DNA from: Pseudomonadota bacterium
GTDB lineage: Bacteria > Pseudomonadota > Gammaproteobacteria > Burkholderiales > Casimicrobiaceae
Direction: 5' to 3'
Assembly (NCBI GenBank): GCA_018241785.1
Contig: JAFEDF010000229.1
Coordinates: 1 to 43,773, forward strand
DNA: 43,773 nt
Below, piece by piece: positions 34,163-43,320 of the stretch. How positions within the stretch are numbered: the stretch's first letter is position 1; the number at the start of each line of letters is the position of its first letter. A model generated the notes under the pieces. The model was not told the DNA's origin, made no database searches, and saw nothing but the letters and a program-made list of their open reading frames with translations. The translations under genes were made by a program, and so were the position numbers.

Positions 34163-34819
34163 ATGAACCGGTCAATACAACAATCCGTCCGCTCCGGCGG
34201 CCCGGCCGGGCGCCTGTTGTGGTCGCTGGTGGTGGGTGCAATGTCCGCGCTGCTGCTCGCGGCCTGCGCGACGACGCCTGCGTATCCGCCGGCTCCGACC
34301 TCGCTCGCCAATGTGGACTACAACTATCACATCGGGCCGTCGGACGTCGTCAACGTCATCGTGTGGCGCAACCCCGAGCTCTCGACCTCGGTGCCGGTCC
34401 GTCCGGACGGCAAGATCACGACCCCGCTCGTCGATGACCTTCCCGCCCTCGGGCGTACGCCGACCGAGCTCGAGCGCGACATGGAGAAGGCGCTCTCCAA
34501 GTACATCCGCGATCCCGTCGTCACGGTGATCGTCACCAACTTCGTCGGGCCGACGAGCGAGCAGGTGCGCGTGATCGGCGAGGCGACCAAGCCGCAGATC
34601 CTGCCGTACCGCCAGGGAATGTCGCTCCTCGACGTGATGATCGCCGTCGGAGGTCTCACCGACTACGCCGATGGCAACGCGGCGCGGATCGTGCGCAAGG
34701 CCGACGGCGGCAAGATCTACAGCGTGCGCTTGAAGGATCTCCTGAAGCGAGGCGACATCTCGGCCAACGTCGACATGCGGCCGGGCGACATCCTCGTCAT
34801 CCCGCAAAGCTGGTTCTGA
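34163..34819 (+). CDS. XrtA/PEP-CTERM polysaccharide export lipoprotein (Wza-like)
   Basis: 218 residues. The signal peptide ends with the lipobox LLLAAC, so the mature protein begins with an acylated Cys (about residue 35). A polysaccharide-export domain follows: YHIGPSDVVNVIVWRNPELSTSVPVRPDGKITTPLVDDL, then a SLBB-type region (VRVIGEATKPQILPYRQGMSLLDVMIAVGGLTDYA). This is the short form used in the exosortase-A loci (TIGR03027). It forms the outer-membrane end of the export channel. First gene of the operon; the next starts 18 bp later. Confidence 0.93.
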   Translation: MNRSIQQSVRSGGPAGRLLWSLVVGAMSALLLAACATTPAYPPAPTSLANVDYNYHIGPSDVVNVIVWRNPELSTSVPVRPDGKITTPLVDDLPALGRTPTELERDMEKALSKYIRDPVVTVIVTNFVGPTSEQVRVIGEATKPQILPYRQGMSLLDVMIAVGGLTDYADGNAARIVRKADGGKIYSVRLKDLLKRGDISANVDMRPGDILVIPQSWF

Positions 34820-34837
34820 CGCCCGCGCGGGAAGGTC

Positions 34838-36400
34838 ATGCAGGAGCTCTATCAGCAGGTCCTGAGCATTGCCCGCGGCATGTGGCACCGCCGCTGGATC
34901 GGCCTCGCCGTCGCGTGGGCTGTGGCGGTGGTCGCCTTCGCAGTCGTCTCGCGCATCCCCGAGAAATACGAGGCGAGCGCGCGCGTCTACGTCGACACCG
35001 AATCGCTGCTGCGGCCGCTTCTCGCCGGGCTCGCGATCCAGCCCAACCTCGACCAGCAGGTCGCGCTGATGAGCCGTACGCTGATCAGCCGGCCCAACGT
35101 CGAGAAGCTGATCCGCATGGCCGACCTCGATCTCGACGTGCGGACCAATACCGAGCGCGAGGACCTCGTCGACCGCGTGATGCGAACGATCCAGCTCGGC
35201 GGCAACGTTTCGTCGAACCTCTACGTGATCAGCTACCGCGACGAGGACCCTTCGCGCGCGAAGAAGGTCGTGCAATCGCTCCTGCAGATCTTCGTCGAGT
35301 CGACGCTCGGCAACAAGCAGGAGGATACGCAGACCGCGGTCAAGTTCCTGAACGACCAGATCGCAAGCTACGAGAAGACGCTGAAGACGACCGAAGACAA
35401 GATCAAGGACTTCAAGCTGAAGTACATGGGCCTCACCGGAGCCGGCGAAGGCCAGGATTACTTCGCGCGCGCGGCGGCGCTCAACACCCAGATCGACCAG
35501 GCGCGAATCGACCTCAAGAGCGCCGAGGACGCGCGCGATTCGTACAAGCAGCAGCTCGCGGCGAACGAGATGCCCCCCGACCTTCTCGCCGGGGGTGGCG
35601 GTGGAGACGCGATCGCCACGCCGGAGCTCGACGCCCGGATCGATGCGCTGAAACGCGATCTCGACACGCTCCTTCGCAGGTACACCGACGAGCATCCGGA
35701 CGTCATTGCCACGAAGCGGCTGATCGCGCAGCTCGAGGACCAGAAGCGTACGGTGGTCGAAGCGCACCGCAAGGCTGCTGCGGCGCATAAGTCGACTCCT
35801 GGGCAGGACGAGAACCCGGTCTACCAGCAGATCAAGATCTCGCTTGCCGATGCCGACGCATCGGTCGCCTCGGCGCGGGCGAAGCTCGGCGGCCTCGAAA
35901 GCCAGCAGCGTGCGCTGAAAGCGCAGGCGCAACTCGTGCCGGAGATCCAGGCCCAGTACACGCAGATGACGCGCGACTACGACATCCAGAAGCGCACCTA
36001 CGACAGCCTCGTGTCGCGGCGTGAGTCGGCGACGATGGGCAAGGACGTGCAGGACACCGGGGGCGCGCAGTTTCGCGTCATCGATCCGCCGCGCGTGTCG
36101 CCGAAGCCGGTCGAGCCCAACCGTCTCGCGCTCCTCGCGCTCGCCGCCATCCTGTCGATCGGGGCGGGCCTTTTCGCGAGCCTCGCGATGAGCCAGCTCG
36201 TGCCGACCTTCCACGAGGCGCGGGCGCTGCGCGAGGTGAGCAAGCGTCCGATCCTCGGCATGGTGTCGATGCTCCCCAGCGAGGCGCTCCACCGTGCACG
36301 ACAGCGCAATGGGTGGCTGTTCGCCGGCGGGCTCGGCAGCCTGCTCGCGGCGATGGGGGGCATCTTCGCGTTCGTGGTCCTGATTGCCCGGGGTGCCTGA
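34838..36400 (+). CDS. XrtA-associated chain-length determinant (Wzz/PCP family)
   Basis: 520 residues. An N-terminal Wzz domain with membrane helix near 20-40, then VYVDTESLLRPLLAGLAIQPNLDQQVALMSRTLISRPNVEKL, a long coiled-coil region (about 165-390), a proline-rich ending IDPPRVSPKPVEPNRLALL and a second membrane helix, and a further C-terminal helix (LFAGGLGSLLAAMGG). This is the exosortase-locus subgroup (TIGR03007) without its own kinase domain; the kinase is the next gene. It sets polymer length together with that kinase. Confidence 0.93.
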   Translation: MQELYQQVLSIARGMWHRRWIGLAVAWAVAVVAFAVVSRIPEKYEASARVYVDTESLLRPLLAGLAIQPNLDQQVALMSRTLISRPNVEKLIRMADLDLDVRTNTEREDLVDRVMRTIQLGGNVSSNLYVISYRDEDPSRAKKVVQSLLQIFVESTLGNKQEDTQTAVKFLNDQIASYEKTLKTTEDKIKDFKLKYMGLTGAGEGQDYFARAAALNTQIDQARIDLKSAEDARDSYKQQLAANEMPPDLLAGGGGGDAIATPELDARIDALKRDLDTLLRRYTDEHPDVIATKRLIAQLEDQKRTVVEAHRKAAAAHKSTPGQDENPVYQQIKISLADADASVASARAKLGGLESQQRALKAQAQLVPEIQAQYTQMTRDYDIQKRTYDSLVSRRESATMGKDVQDTGGAQFRVIDPPRVSPKPVEPNRLALLALAAILSIGAGLFASLAMSQLVPTFHEARALREVSKRPILGMVSMLPSEALHRARQRNGWLFAGGLGSLLAAMGGIFAFVVLIARGA

Positions 36401-36410
36401 GGAGCGCGCG

Positions 36411-37412
36411 ATGACGAGCCTCATCGAACAGGCAGCCAAGCGGCTCGAGGAGTTGCGCCGGGCGGGCGTCGAAACCGGCACCGCCGACGCGCCGCCCGCG
36501 ACAGCGCCTCAGCAGGAAGCTCCGAAGCCCACGCCCGAGGCGCTCGTCGTGGCGCTCGAAGCGAGGGCAGCCGCCCATGCGGGATCGTCGTTCAACGGCG
36601 AAGCGCTCGGCGTTGAGAGGGCGCGCGGCGCCGCGAACGAGGGTGGTGCACGGGCTGCGGCGCAAGACGAGCCGGGCGGGCGCCGGATCAGCATCAACTT
36701 CGCGCGCCTGCACGCCGCGGGCTTCGTGACGCCCGACGTCGGCACGAGCCAGATCGCGGAAGAGTTTCGCGTCATCAAGCGTCCGATCATCCGCAACGCG
36801 CTCGGCCAGGCCGGCACGCGCGTGAAGAACGGCAATCTCGTGATGGTGACGAGTGCGCTGCCCGGCGAAGGCAAGACGTTCACTTCGGTCAACCTCGCGT
36901 TGAGCATTGCGTCGGAAGTCGACAGCCGCGTGCTCCTCGTCGACGGCGACGTCGCGCACCCGTCGATTCCGGCACTGCTCGGCGCGCCGCAAGGGCCCGG
37001 GCTTCTCGATCTCCTCACGCGCGACAGCCTCGAGTTCGGCGACGCGCTCGTCCACACCAACGTCGACAAGCTGACGATCCTTCCCGCCGGGTCGCGCCAT
37101 CGGCGCTCGACCGAGCTTCTCGCGAGCGAGCAGATGGCGAGCCTCTTGCGCGAGATGGCGGCACGCTACCGCGACCGCATCATCATCTTCGACTCGCCGC
37201 CGCTTCTCGCGACGACCGAAGCGCGGGTGCTGGCAACGAACATGGGGCAGATCGCGATGGTGGTCGCGGCCGACGCGACGTCGCAGCATGCGGTAGGCCA
37301 GGCGCTGGCGACGGTCGAGGCTTGCGAGATCGTCATGATGATCCTCAACAAGGCGAGCCGGACCGACGTTGGCACCTACTATGGCTACTACGCGAACGAC
37401 AAGGCGGACTAG
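36411..37412 (+). CDS. XrtA-associated tyrosine autokinase (BY-kinase)
   Basis: 333 residues from ATG at 36411 behind GAGGAG. The first 90 residues are a flexible linker rich in Ala/Glu. The kinase has Walker A MVTSALPGEGKTFTSVN, Walker A' LLVDGDVAHPSIP and Walker B IIIFDSPPLL. The C-terminal tyrosine cluster TYYGYYANDKAD is the expected autophosphorylation site. It belongs to the exosortase-linked family (TIGR03018) and partners the chain-length protein upstream. The tyrosine cluster is encoded where the next gene already begins (37381-37412), so both frames are constrained. Confidence 0.94.
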   Translation: MTSLIEQAAKRLEELRRAGVETGTADAPPATAPQQEAPKPTPEALVVALEARAAAHAGSSFNGEALGVERARGAANEGGARAAAQDEPGGRRISINFARLHAAGFVTPDVGTSQIAEEFRVIKRPIIRNALGQAGTRVKNGNLVMVTSALPGEGKTFTSVNLALSIASEVDSRVLLVDGDVAHPSIPALLGAPQGPGLLDLLTRDSLEFGDALVHTNVDKLTILPAGSRHRRSTELLASEQMASLLREMAARYRDRIIIFDSPPLLATTEARVLATNMGQIAMVVAADATSQHAVGQALATVEACEIVMMILNKASRTDVGTYYGYYANDKAD

Positions 37413-38997
37413 CGCGGATCGGCTTCATCGCGTTCTCCTGCCGGCTGCCGCAGCCACGGCGGTCGCCGCGCTGTGGATGCCGCTGGCTGCCGCGCAGTCG
37501 TGGCAGTTGACGCCGTCGGTGTCGCTCCTGTCGACGCTCACGAGCAACGTCAATCTGCTGCCCTCGGACGAGCGCCGCTCCGACTGGGTCAACCAGATCA
37601 CTCCGGGCCTCGCGTTCAGCGGAAAGAGCGCGCACGCCAGCCTGACCGGCAGCGTCGCGCTCCCTGTCCTCGTCTACGCGCGCACGTCGGAGAACAACTA
37701 CGTCGCGCCGCAGGTCAATCTGAACGGCACGCTCGAGGCGATCGATAAGCTCTTCTACATCGACACGTCGGCCAACGTCTCGCAGCAGTATGCAAACCCG
37801 TTCGGCGCGCGTCCGACCGATCTCTCCAGCGCGACGCAGAACCGTTATACGTCGCAGGTCTACACGGTGAGCCCGTACTTCAAGGGCGAGCCCCGCGACG
37901 GTCTTCACTACGAACTGCGCCAGACCAGCACGTGGTCGAACGCGACCAACGTCGCCGGCGGCAACGCGTCGGGGATCGCCGGCAACCGCAGCTACATGAG
38001 CGAGGTGAAGGCCGACCTCGCGCAGGATCCGCGTCCGGGAGGCTGGCGCGTGACCTACGACCGGTCGGACCTGCGCTACACCGGCGACGGCGTGCAGCCC
38101 GGCTTCGATCGCGAGACGACGCAGACGGCGCAGGCCGCGCTCGCCTGGCGGCCCGATCCGACGCTCGAAGGCTCGGTGCTCGGCGGCTACGAGGACAACG
38201 ATTTCTTCGCGACGCACGAGAGCGGAGCGATCTACGGCGGCAGCATCGAATGGCGCCCCGACTCCCGCACGAGCCTCAACGCTCACGCGTCGCACAGGTT
38301 CTTCGGCGCGAGCTACGACATCTCGTTCGACCATCACACGCCGCTCACCGTGTGGTCGATCAAGGCGACCCGCGACCTGTCGACCTATCCGCAGCAGATC
38401 GGAACGCTCCCCGCGGGAAGCGACGTCGCGGCGCTGCTGAACGGATTGTTCTCGTCGCGGGTGTCCGATCCGACACTGCGCCAGTCGCTCGTCAACCAGG
38501 TGATGGCCGAGCGCGGGCTGCCGCAGACGCTTGGCAGCGCCGTCGCGCTCTACGCCCAGCAGATCACGCTCGCCGAGACCGAGAGCGCGACCTTCGGCAT
38601 CCTGGGCGCGCGCAACACCGTGTTCGTGAACGGCTACCGCTCGCGCAACCAGCCGGTCCCGGGCACGCCGTCGGACGTGCTGACGCCGCTCTTCACGACG
38701 CTCCTCGACAACACGCAGGTCGGCGCCAACGTCGTCTGGACGCACAACCTCGCCGCCAACCTGAGCGCGGCGCTGAGCGGGGGCTGGTCGCGCACGACGC
38801 AGAACGGCGGCGAGTTCCAGAGTGCCACGAACAACGGCAGCACGACGCTCTACACGGCGAACTGGACGCTCACGCAGGCCCTCACCGCATTGACGTCGAT
38901 CCTCGGCGGGTTGCGCTACCAGGATTCGCATTCCGACGTGAGCGCGAGCTACCGCGAATACGCCGTGTTCGTCGGCATCACGCACCGCTTCCGCTGA
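37381..38997 (+). CDS. TIGR03016-type outer-membrane beta-barrel, XrtA locus
   Basis: 538 residues from ATG at 37381, overlapping the kinase by 32 bp; a TTG at 37369 is an alternative. A signal peptide (VLLPAAAATAVAALWMPLAAAQ) is followed by alternating-residue barrel strands throughout, and the last residues AVFVGITHRFR form a barrel closing strand. It matches the uncharacterised outer-membrane family that sits at this place in exosortase-A loci. A role as the outer-membrane porin for polymer release is plausible, by analogy with AlgE/BcsC, but unproved. Confidence 0.9.
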   Translation: MATTRTTRRTSADRLHRVLLPAAAATAVAALWMPLAAAQSWQLTPSVSLLSTLTSNVNLLPSDERRSDWVNQITPGLAFSGKSAHASLTGSVALPVLVYARTSENNYVAPQVNLNGTLEAIDKLFYIDTSANVSQQYANPFGARPTDLSSATQNRYTSQVYTVSPYFKGEPRDGLHYELRQTSTWSNATNVAGGNASGIAGNRSYMSEVKADLAQDPRPGGWRVTYDRSDLRYTGDGVQPGFDRETTQTAQAALAWRPDPTLEGSVLGGYEDNDFFATHESGAIYGGSIEWRPDSRTSLNAHASHRFFGASYDISFDHHTPLTVWSIKATRDLSTYPQQIGTLPAGSDVAALLNGLFSSRVSDPTLRQSLVNQVMAERGLPQTLGSAVALYAQQITLAETESATFGILGARNTVFVNGYRSRNQPVPGTPSDVLTPLFTTLLDNTQVGANVVWTHNLAANLSAALSGGWSRTTQNGGEFQSATNNGSTTLYTANWTLTQALTALTSILGGLRYQDSHSDVSASYREYAVFVGITHRFR

Positions 38998-39004
38998 GCC
39001 GGCT

Positions 39005-40099
39005 GTGTACGAGACGTTCTACGGCTTCTCCGGCAAGCCGTTCCAGCTCAACCCCGATCCGGCGTTCTTCTTCGGCAGCCGCGGGCACAAGCGCGCGTTC
39101 GCCTACCTGCAGTACGGCCTCTACCAGAGCGAGGGGTTCATCGTCATCACCGGCGAGGTCGGCGCCGGCAAGACGACGATCGTGCGCAACCTCTTCGAGC
39201 ACATGGACCGCGACCGCATGGTCGCAGCCCAACTCGTCAGCACCCAGCTCGACGCCGACGACATGCTGCGCGCAGTCGCCGTCGCGTTCGGATTGCCGAT
39301 CCACGCCGTAGACAAGGCGTCGCTCCTCGCATCGCTCGAAGCGTTCCTGTGCCAGGTCGCCGTGGACAGGAAGCGCGCGCTGCTCGTCGTCGACGAGGCG
39401 CAGAACCTGACGCCGCGCGCGATCGAGGAACTGCGGATGCTCTCCAACTTCCAGCTCGGCGACCAGGCCCTGCTGCAAAGCTTCCTCGTCGGGCAGCCCG
39501 AGCTGCGGCAGATGATGCAGGCGCCCGAGATGCAGCAGTTGCGCCAGCGCGTGATCGCGTCGTATCACCTCGGCCCGCTCGACCGCAACGAAACCGCTGC
39601 CTACATCGAGCACCGGCTGACGCACGTCGGCTGGCGCGGCGATCCGGGGTTCGACCCCGCCGCGATCGACGTCATCCACTCGGTGAGCGGAGGCATCCCG
39701 CGCCGGATCAACACGCTGTGCAATCGCCTGCTCCTCGCCGGCTACCTTGCCGAGAAGCATGCATTCGGCGCCGCCGACGTCGAGGCGATCGCCCGCGAGA
39801 TCCGCGACGAGATGGGCGCCGACGCCGCGCTCGCGAGCGCGCCCGAACAGGCCCAAATGGGGTCAGGTCTTGCCTCTTGCCCCGACCCATCGCCCGCCGC
39901 GGTGCCCGCAGTCAACGGATCGAGCGCGGGGCTGCCGGCCGTCCCCGGCGAAGCCGAGGCCTGGCTCACGCACTTCAACGCAATCGAGGAGCGCATCGAT
40001 CGACTCGAGAAATCGGTCGGGCGCGCGATCGGCCTCCTGCAGCGCCTGCTCCATCCCGAGCGGATGGGCAAGCCCGGCGCACCGATGGGGCGCGGATGA
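39005..40099 (+). CDS. XrtA-associated ExeA-like AAA ATPase
   Basis: 364 residues from GTG. The opening MYETFYGFSGKPFQLNPDP, the Walker A GEVGAGKT (50-57), Walker B ALLVVDEAQNL, and arginine-rich RRINTLCNRLLLAGYLA define the exosortase-locus ATPase family (TIGR03015, related to GspA/ExeA). It may power assembly of the export machine. After the AAA core (about residue 280) the variable tail contains the half-palindrome at 39859-39881, read as MGSGLASCPD, an insertion in frame that did not disrupt the gene. A C-terminal helical segment with IEERIDRLEKSVGRAIGLLQRLL follows. Confidence 0.92.
   Translation: MYETFYGFSGKPFQLNPDPAFFFGSRGHKRAFAYLQYGLYQSEGFIVITGEVGAGKTTIVRNLFEHMDRDRMVAAQLVSTQLDADDMLRAVAVAFGLPIHAVDKASLLASLEAFLCQVAVDRKRALLVVDEAQNLTPRAIEELRMLSNFQLGDQALLQSFLVGQPELRQMMQAPEMQQLRQRVIASYHLGPLDRNETAAYIEHRLTHVGWRGDPGFDPAAIDVIHSVSGGIPRRINTLCNRLLLAGYLAEKHAFGAADVEAIAREIRDEMGADAALASAPEQAQMGSGLASCPDPSPAAVPAVNGSSAGLPAVPGEAEAWLTHFNAIEERIDRLEKSVGRAIGLLQRLLHPERMGKPGAPMGRG
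39859..39881. repeat. Dispersed repeat, half copy inside a coding sequence
   Basis: A single 23-bp arm of the palindrome family, with one base changed (TGCCTCTTGCC for TGCCTTTTGCC), lies in frame in the ATPase gene. No inverted partner follows. It codes for part of the variable tail. Confidence 0.85.
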
Positions 40100-40130
40100 G
40101 CGATCGGCCGGCGATGCCGCGGGAACGCGG

Positions 40131-41357
40131 ATGATGGGCGAGATCCGGCACCCCGGCGGGCCGATGGTGTGCGTCGTCGGCGCGCGGCCCAACTACATGA
40201 AGATGGCGCCGCTCCTGCGCGCCTTCGCCCGCGATCCGCGGCTTCCCGGAGCGGTGCTCGTGCACACCGGGCAGCACTACGACCTCGCGATGAACGAGCG
40301 GCTCTTCGCCGATCTCGAGCTCCCCGCGCCCGATCTCAACCTCGAAGTCGGCTCGGGGACCCACGCCGTGCAGACCGCAGAAGTGATGCGCCGCTTCGAG
40401 CCCGTCGTCGACGACCTCGACCCCTGCTGCGTGATCGTCGTCGGCGACGTCAATTCGACGCTCGCGTGCACGCTCGTCGCGGTGAAGAAGCGCGTGCCGG
40501 TCGCGCACGTCGAAGCGGGGCTGCGCAGCTTCGACCGCGACATGCCCGAAGAGATCAACCGGGTGCTGACCGACCAGGTCGCCGATCTCCTCTACACGAC
40601 CGAACGCGAGGCAGCGGACAACCTCGCGCGCGAAGGCATCGAGCCGTCGCGCGTCCAGTTCGTGGGCAACGTGATGATCGACTCGCTCGTCGCGCATCGC
40701 GCGCGCGCGACGCCGCCGGCGAAGACCCTCGCCGCGGCGGGAGTCGATCCCGCGCGAATGCTCGGCGAGCGTGGGTTCGGCGTCGTCACGCTGCACCGGC
40801 CGTCGAACGTCGACAGCCCCGATGCGCTCGACGAATCGATCGCGCTCGTGTCCGAAGCGGCTGCACATCTGCCGCTCGTGTGGCCGCTGCACCCGCGCAC
40901 GCGGGCAAACCTCGAGCGCTGCGGCTTCATGCCGCGCCTCGCGGCAGCGCCGATCGCGGTGCTCGAGCCGCAGGGCTACCTCGAAATGCTCGGCCTTCTC
41001 GCCCACGCGGCGCTGGTCCTCACCGATTCGGGCGGCATCCAGGAGGAGACGACCGCACTCGCCGTACCGTGCCTCACGATGCGCGAGAACACCGAGCGGC
41101 CGATCACCGTGACCCAGGGCACCAACACATTGGTCGGACGCGACCGCGCACTCGCCGCGGATGCGATCGCCGACATCCTCATGCACGGAGGCAAGCGCGG
41201 AAGGGTGCCCGAACTCTGGGACGGACACGCCGCCGACCGGATCGCGCAGCATCTCGCGGGCTGGCTGTCGCGAGACGGCGCCGGCGCGGCCGCGGTTCCG
41301 GCGCCGATCGGGCAGATGCACGTGGGGCGCGCGCGCGCAGGAAGCGCACGAGGATGA
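40131..41357 (+). CDS. wecB: UDP-N-acetylglucosamine 2-epimerase (non-hydrolysing)
   Basis: 408 residues from ATG at 40131. It converts UDP-GlcNAc to UDP-ManNAc, supplying a precursor for the exopolysaccharide. Motifs: VVGARPNYMKMAPLLRAF, VHTGQHYD, VVGDVNSTLACTLVA, VAHVEAGLRSFDRDMPEEINR, VTLHRPSNVD, LTDSGGIQEETTALAVPCLTMRENTERPIT. All are classic WecB signatures. It overlaps the deacetylase gene by 4 bp. A short C-terminal tail rich in Ala and Arg is extra. Confidence 0.95.
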   Translation: MMGEIRHPGGPMVCVVGARPNYMKMAPLLRAFARDPRLPGAVLVHTGQHYDLAMNERLFADLELPAPDLNLEVGSGTHAVQTAEVMRRFEPVVDDLDPCCVIVVGDVNSTLACTLVAVKKRVPVAHVEAGLRSFDRDMPEEINRVLTDQVADLLYTTEREAADNLAREGIEPSRVQFVGNVMIDSLVAHRARATPPAKTLAAAGVDPARMLGERGFGVVTLHRPSNVDSPDALDESIALVSEAAAHLPLVWPLHPRTRANLERCGFMPRLAAAPIAVLEPQGYLEMLGLLAHAALVLTDSGGIQEETTALAVPCLTMRENTERPITVTQGTNTLVGRDRALAADAIADILMHGGKRGRVPELWDGHAADRIAQHLAGWLSRDGAGAAAVPAPIGQMHVGRARAGSARG

Positions 41358-42241
41358 ATACGCTCACCGCCTCGCACGGTCTCGCGCGCTCGGCCGCGCC
41401 GGCAACGCCAATGGTCAACGCGCTGTCGATCGACGTCGAGGATTACTTCCAGGTGTCCGCGTTCGCACCGCACGTGCGGCGCGACGACTGGGACGCGATG
41501 GAGTGCCGCGTCGAGCGCAACATCGACCGGATCCTCGAGCTCCTCTCCGACGCCGGCGCGAAAGCGACGTTCTTCACGCTCGGCTGGGTCGCCGAGCGTT
41601 ATCCCGAGCTCGTGCGCAGGATCGCCGACGGCGGGCACGAGCTCGCGAGCCACGGCTTCGCGCACCAGCGCGCCACCGAGCAGTCGGCTGACGAGTTTCG
41701 CGCCGACATCGCGCTCGCCAAGGCGATCCTCGAGGACATCGGCGGACGCGAGGTGCGCGGCTACCGTGCGCCGAGCTTCTCGATCGGCAAGACGAACCCG
41801 TGGGCGTTCGACGCGATCAGCGAGGCGGGTTATCGCTACAGCTCGAGCCTGTATCCCATTCGTCACGACCACTACGGGGTTCCCGACGCGCCGCGCTTCG
41901 CACACGAAGTGCGACCGGGGCTCCTCGAAGTGCCGGCTGCAACGGTGCGGCTCTTCAGCGCCAACTGGCCAGCGGGCGGCGGGGGCTACTTCCGCCTGCT
42001 GCCGTACGCGGTGTCACGCTGGTCGCTTCGCCGCATCAACGCTCGCGACGGGCGGCCGGCCATGTTCTACTTCCATCCGTGGGAGCTCGATCCCGAGCAG
42101 CCGCGCATCGACGGTCCCGGCCTCAAGACGCGCTTTCGCCACTATCTCAACCTGCACCGCATGGCGCCGCGCATTGCCTGCCTGCTGCGCGATTTCCGCT
42201 GGGATCGGGCCGACCGGGTGTTCCTCGATGCGGCGGCGTGA
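41354..42241 (+). CDS. XrtA-system polysaccharide deacetylase
   Basis: 295 residues. NodB-type catalytic motifs: ALSIDVEDYFQVSAF (motif 1, with Asp residues for the metal), ELASHGFAHQ (motif 2, two His) and RGYRAPSFSIG (motif 3). This matches the exosortase-locus deacetylase family (TIGR03006). It should remove acetyl groups from amino sugars of the polymer. Overlaps its neighbours at both ends (ATGA with the epimerase gene; 1 bp with the FemAB gene). Confidence 0.93.
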   Translation: MNTLTASHGLARSAAPATPMVNALSIDVEDYFQVSAFAPHVRRDDWDAMECRVERNIDRILELLSDAGAKATFFTLGWVAERYPELVRRIADGGHELASHGFAHQRATEQSADEFRADIALAKAILEDIGGREVRGYRAPSFSIGKTNPWAFDAISEAGYRYSSSLYPIRHDHYGVPDAPRFAHEVRPGLLEVPAATVRLFSANWPAGGGGYFRLLPYAVSRWSLRRINARDGRPAMFYFHPWELDPEQPRIDGPGLKTRFRHYLNLHRMAPRIACLLRDFRWDRADRVFLDAAA

Positions 42242-43320
42242 TGGAAGCGATCGCCGAGTCCCCCGCGACCGCCGCGCGCCCGTCGACCGCGCCGCTTCGA
42301 GTCCGTCCGTTCGCGACCGGTGACGAAGCGCGCTGGGACGCGTTCGTCAACGCCTGCCCGCAGGCGACCTTCTTCCACCGCAGCGGCTGGCGCGCGATCT
42401 TCGAAGACGTTCTCCGCCATCGCTGCCATTACCTGATCGCCGAGCGCGGCGGCACGATCGCCGGGGTGCTTCCGCTCGCGGAGGTCAGGAGCCGCCTGTT
42501 CGGGCACGCGCTGGCGTCGCTTCCCCACTGCGTCTACGGCGGGCCCGCGGCCAACGATGCCGACGCGGCGAACGCCCTCGTCGACGCGGCGGTCGAACTG
42601 GCGCACAACTTGCGTGTCGACCATCTCGAGCTACGCGATCGCATTGCGCTGCGGCCCGAGTGGCCGCGGCAGGACCTGTACGTCACGTTCCGCAGGGCGC
42701 TCGCGGCCGACGCCGACGCGAACCTCTTGGCCATTCCGCGCAAGCAGCGCGCGATGGTGAGGAAGGGCATCGCGCGCGGGCTCGTTTCGTCGATCGATTC
42801 CTCCACCGAGCGCTTCTTCGACCTCTACGCCGACAACATGCACCGTCATGGCACTCCGCCGATGTCGCACCGCTGGTTCGAGCGTCTCGCCGACGCCTTC
42901 GGCGACGCGTGCGAGGTGCTGACGGTGAGCGATCCGGCGGGGAACCCGGTGAGCAGCGTGATGTCGTTCTATTTCCGCGACGAGGTCTTGCCGTACTACG
43001 CCGGCGACGCGCTCGCCGCGCGCGAGCTTGCCGCCAACGACTTCAAGTACTGGGAGCTGATGCGCCGTGCGTGCGAGCGTGGACTCAAAGTATTCGACTA
43101 CGGCCGCAGCAAGCGCGGCAGCGGGTCGTTCGACTTCAAGAAGAACTGGGGCTTCGAGCCGGCGCCGCTCGCTTACGAGTACAGCCTGCCGGCGGGGGGC
43201 GAAGTGCCGCAGAACAATCCGATGAACCCGAAGTACCGCGCGCTGATCGCGACCTGGCGCCGGCTGCCGCGGCCCATCGTCAACGCGATCGGGCCGTGGG
43301 TCGCGCGCAACCTCGGGTGA
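42241..43320 (+). CDS. FemAB-family XrtA/PEP-CTERM-associated protein
   Basis: 359 residues, a two-lobed GNAT/FemX-like fold: RPFATGDEARWDAFVNACPQATFFHRSGWRAIFEDVL, IPRKQRAMVRKGIARGL, and the late FDYGRSKRGSGSFDFKKNWGFEP block that defines the exosortase-locus FemAB family (TIGR03019). Relatives transfer an amino acid from aminoacyl-tRNA, but the substrate of this group is unknown. The ATG shares its A with the TGA of the deacetylase gene. Confidence 0.92.
   Translation: MEAIAESPATAARPSTAPLRVRPFATGDEARWDAFVNACPQATFFHRSGWRAIFEDVLRHRCHYLIAERGGTIAGVLPLAEVRSRLFGHALASLPHCVYGGPAANDADAANALVDAAVELAHNLRVDHLELRDRIALRPEWPRQDLYVTFRRALAADADANLLAIPRKQRAMVRKGIARGLVSSIDSSTERFFDLYADNMHRHGTPPMSHRWFERLADAFGDACEVLTVSDPAGNPVSSVMSFYFRDEVLPYYAGDALAARELAANDFKYWELMRRACERGLKVFDYGRSKRGSGSFDFKKNWGFEPAPLAYEYSLPAGGEVPQNNPMNPKYRALIATWRRLPRPIVNAIGPWVARNLG

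Noticed and set aside
34172..36481. 769-codon minus-strand frame opposite the export and chain-length genes
   Set aside because: Shadow of clear exopolysaccharide genes; no signal or domain.
39747..40130. Upstream extension of the UDP-GlcNAc 2-epimerase frame
   Set aside because: It overlaps the ATPase gene, is Arg/Pro-rich, and the conserved epimerase sequence starts at 40131.
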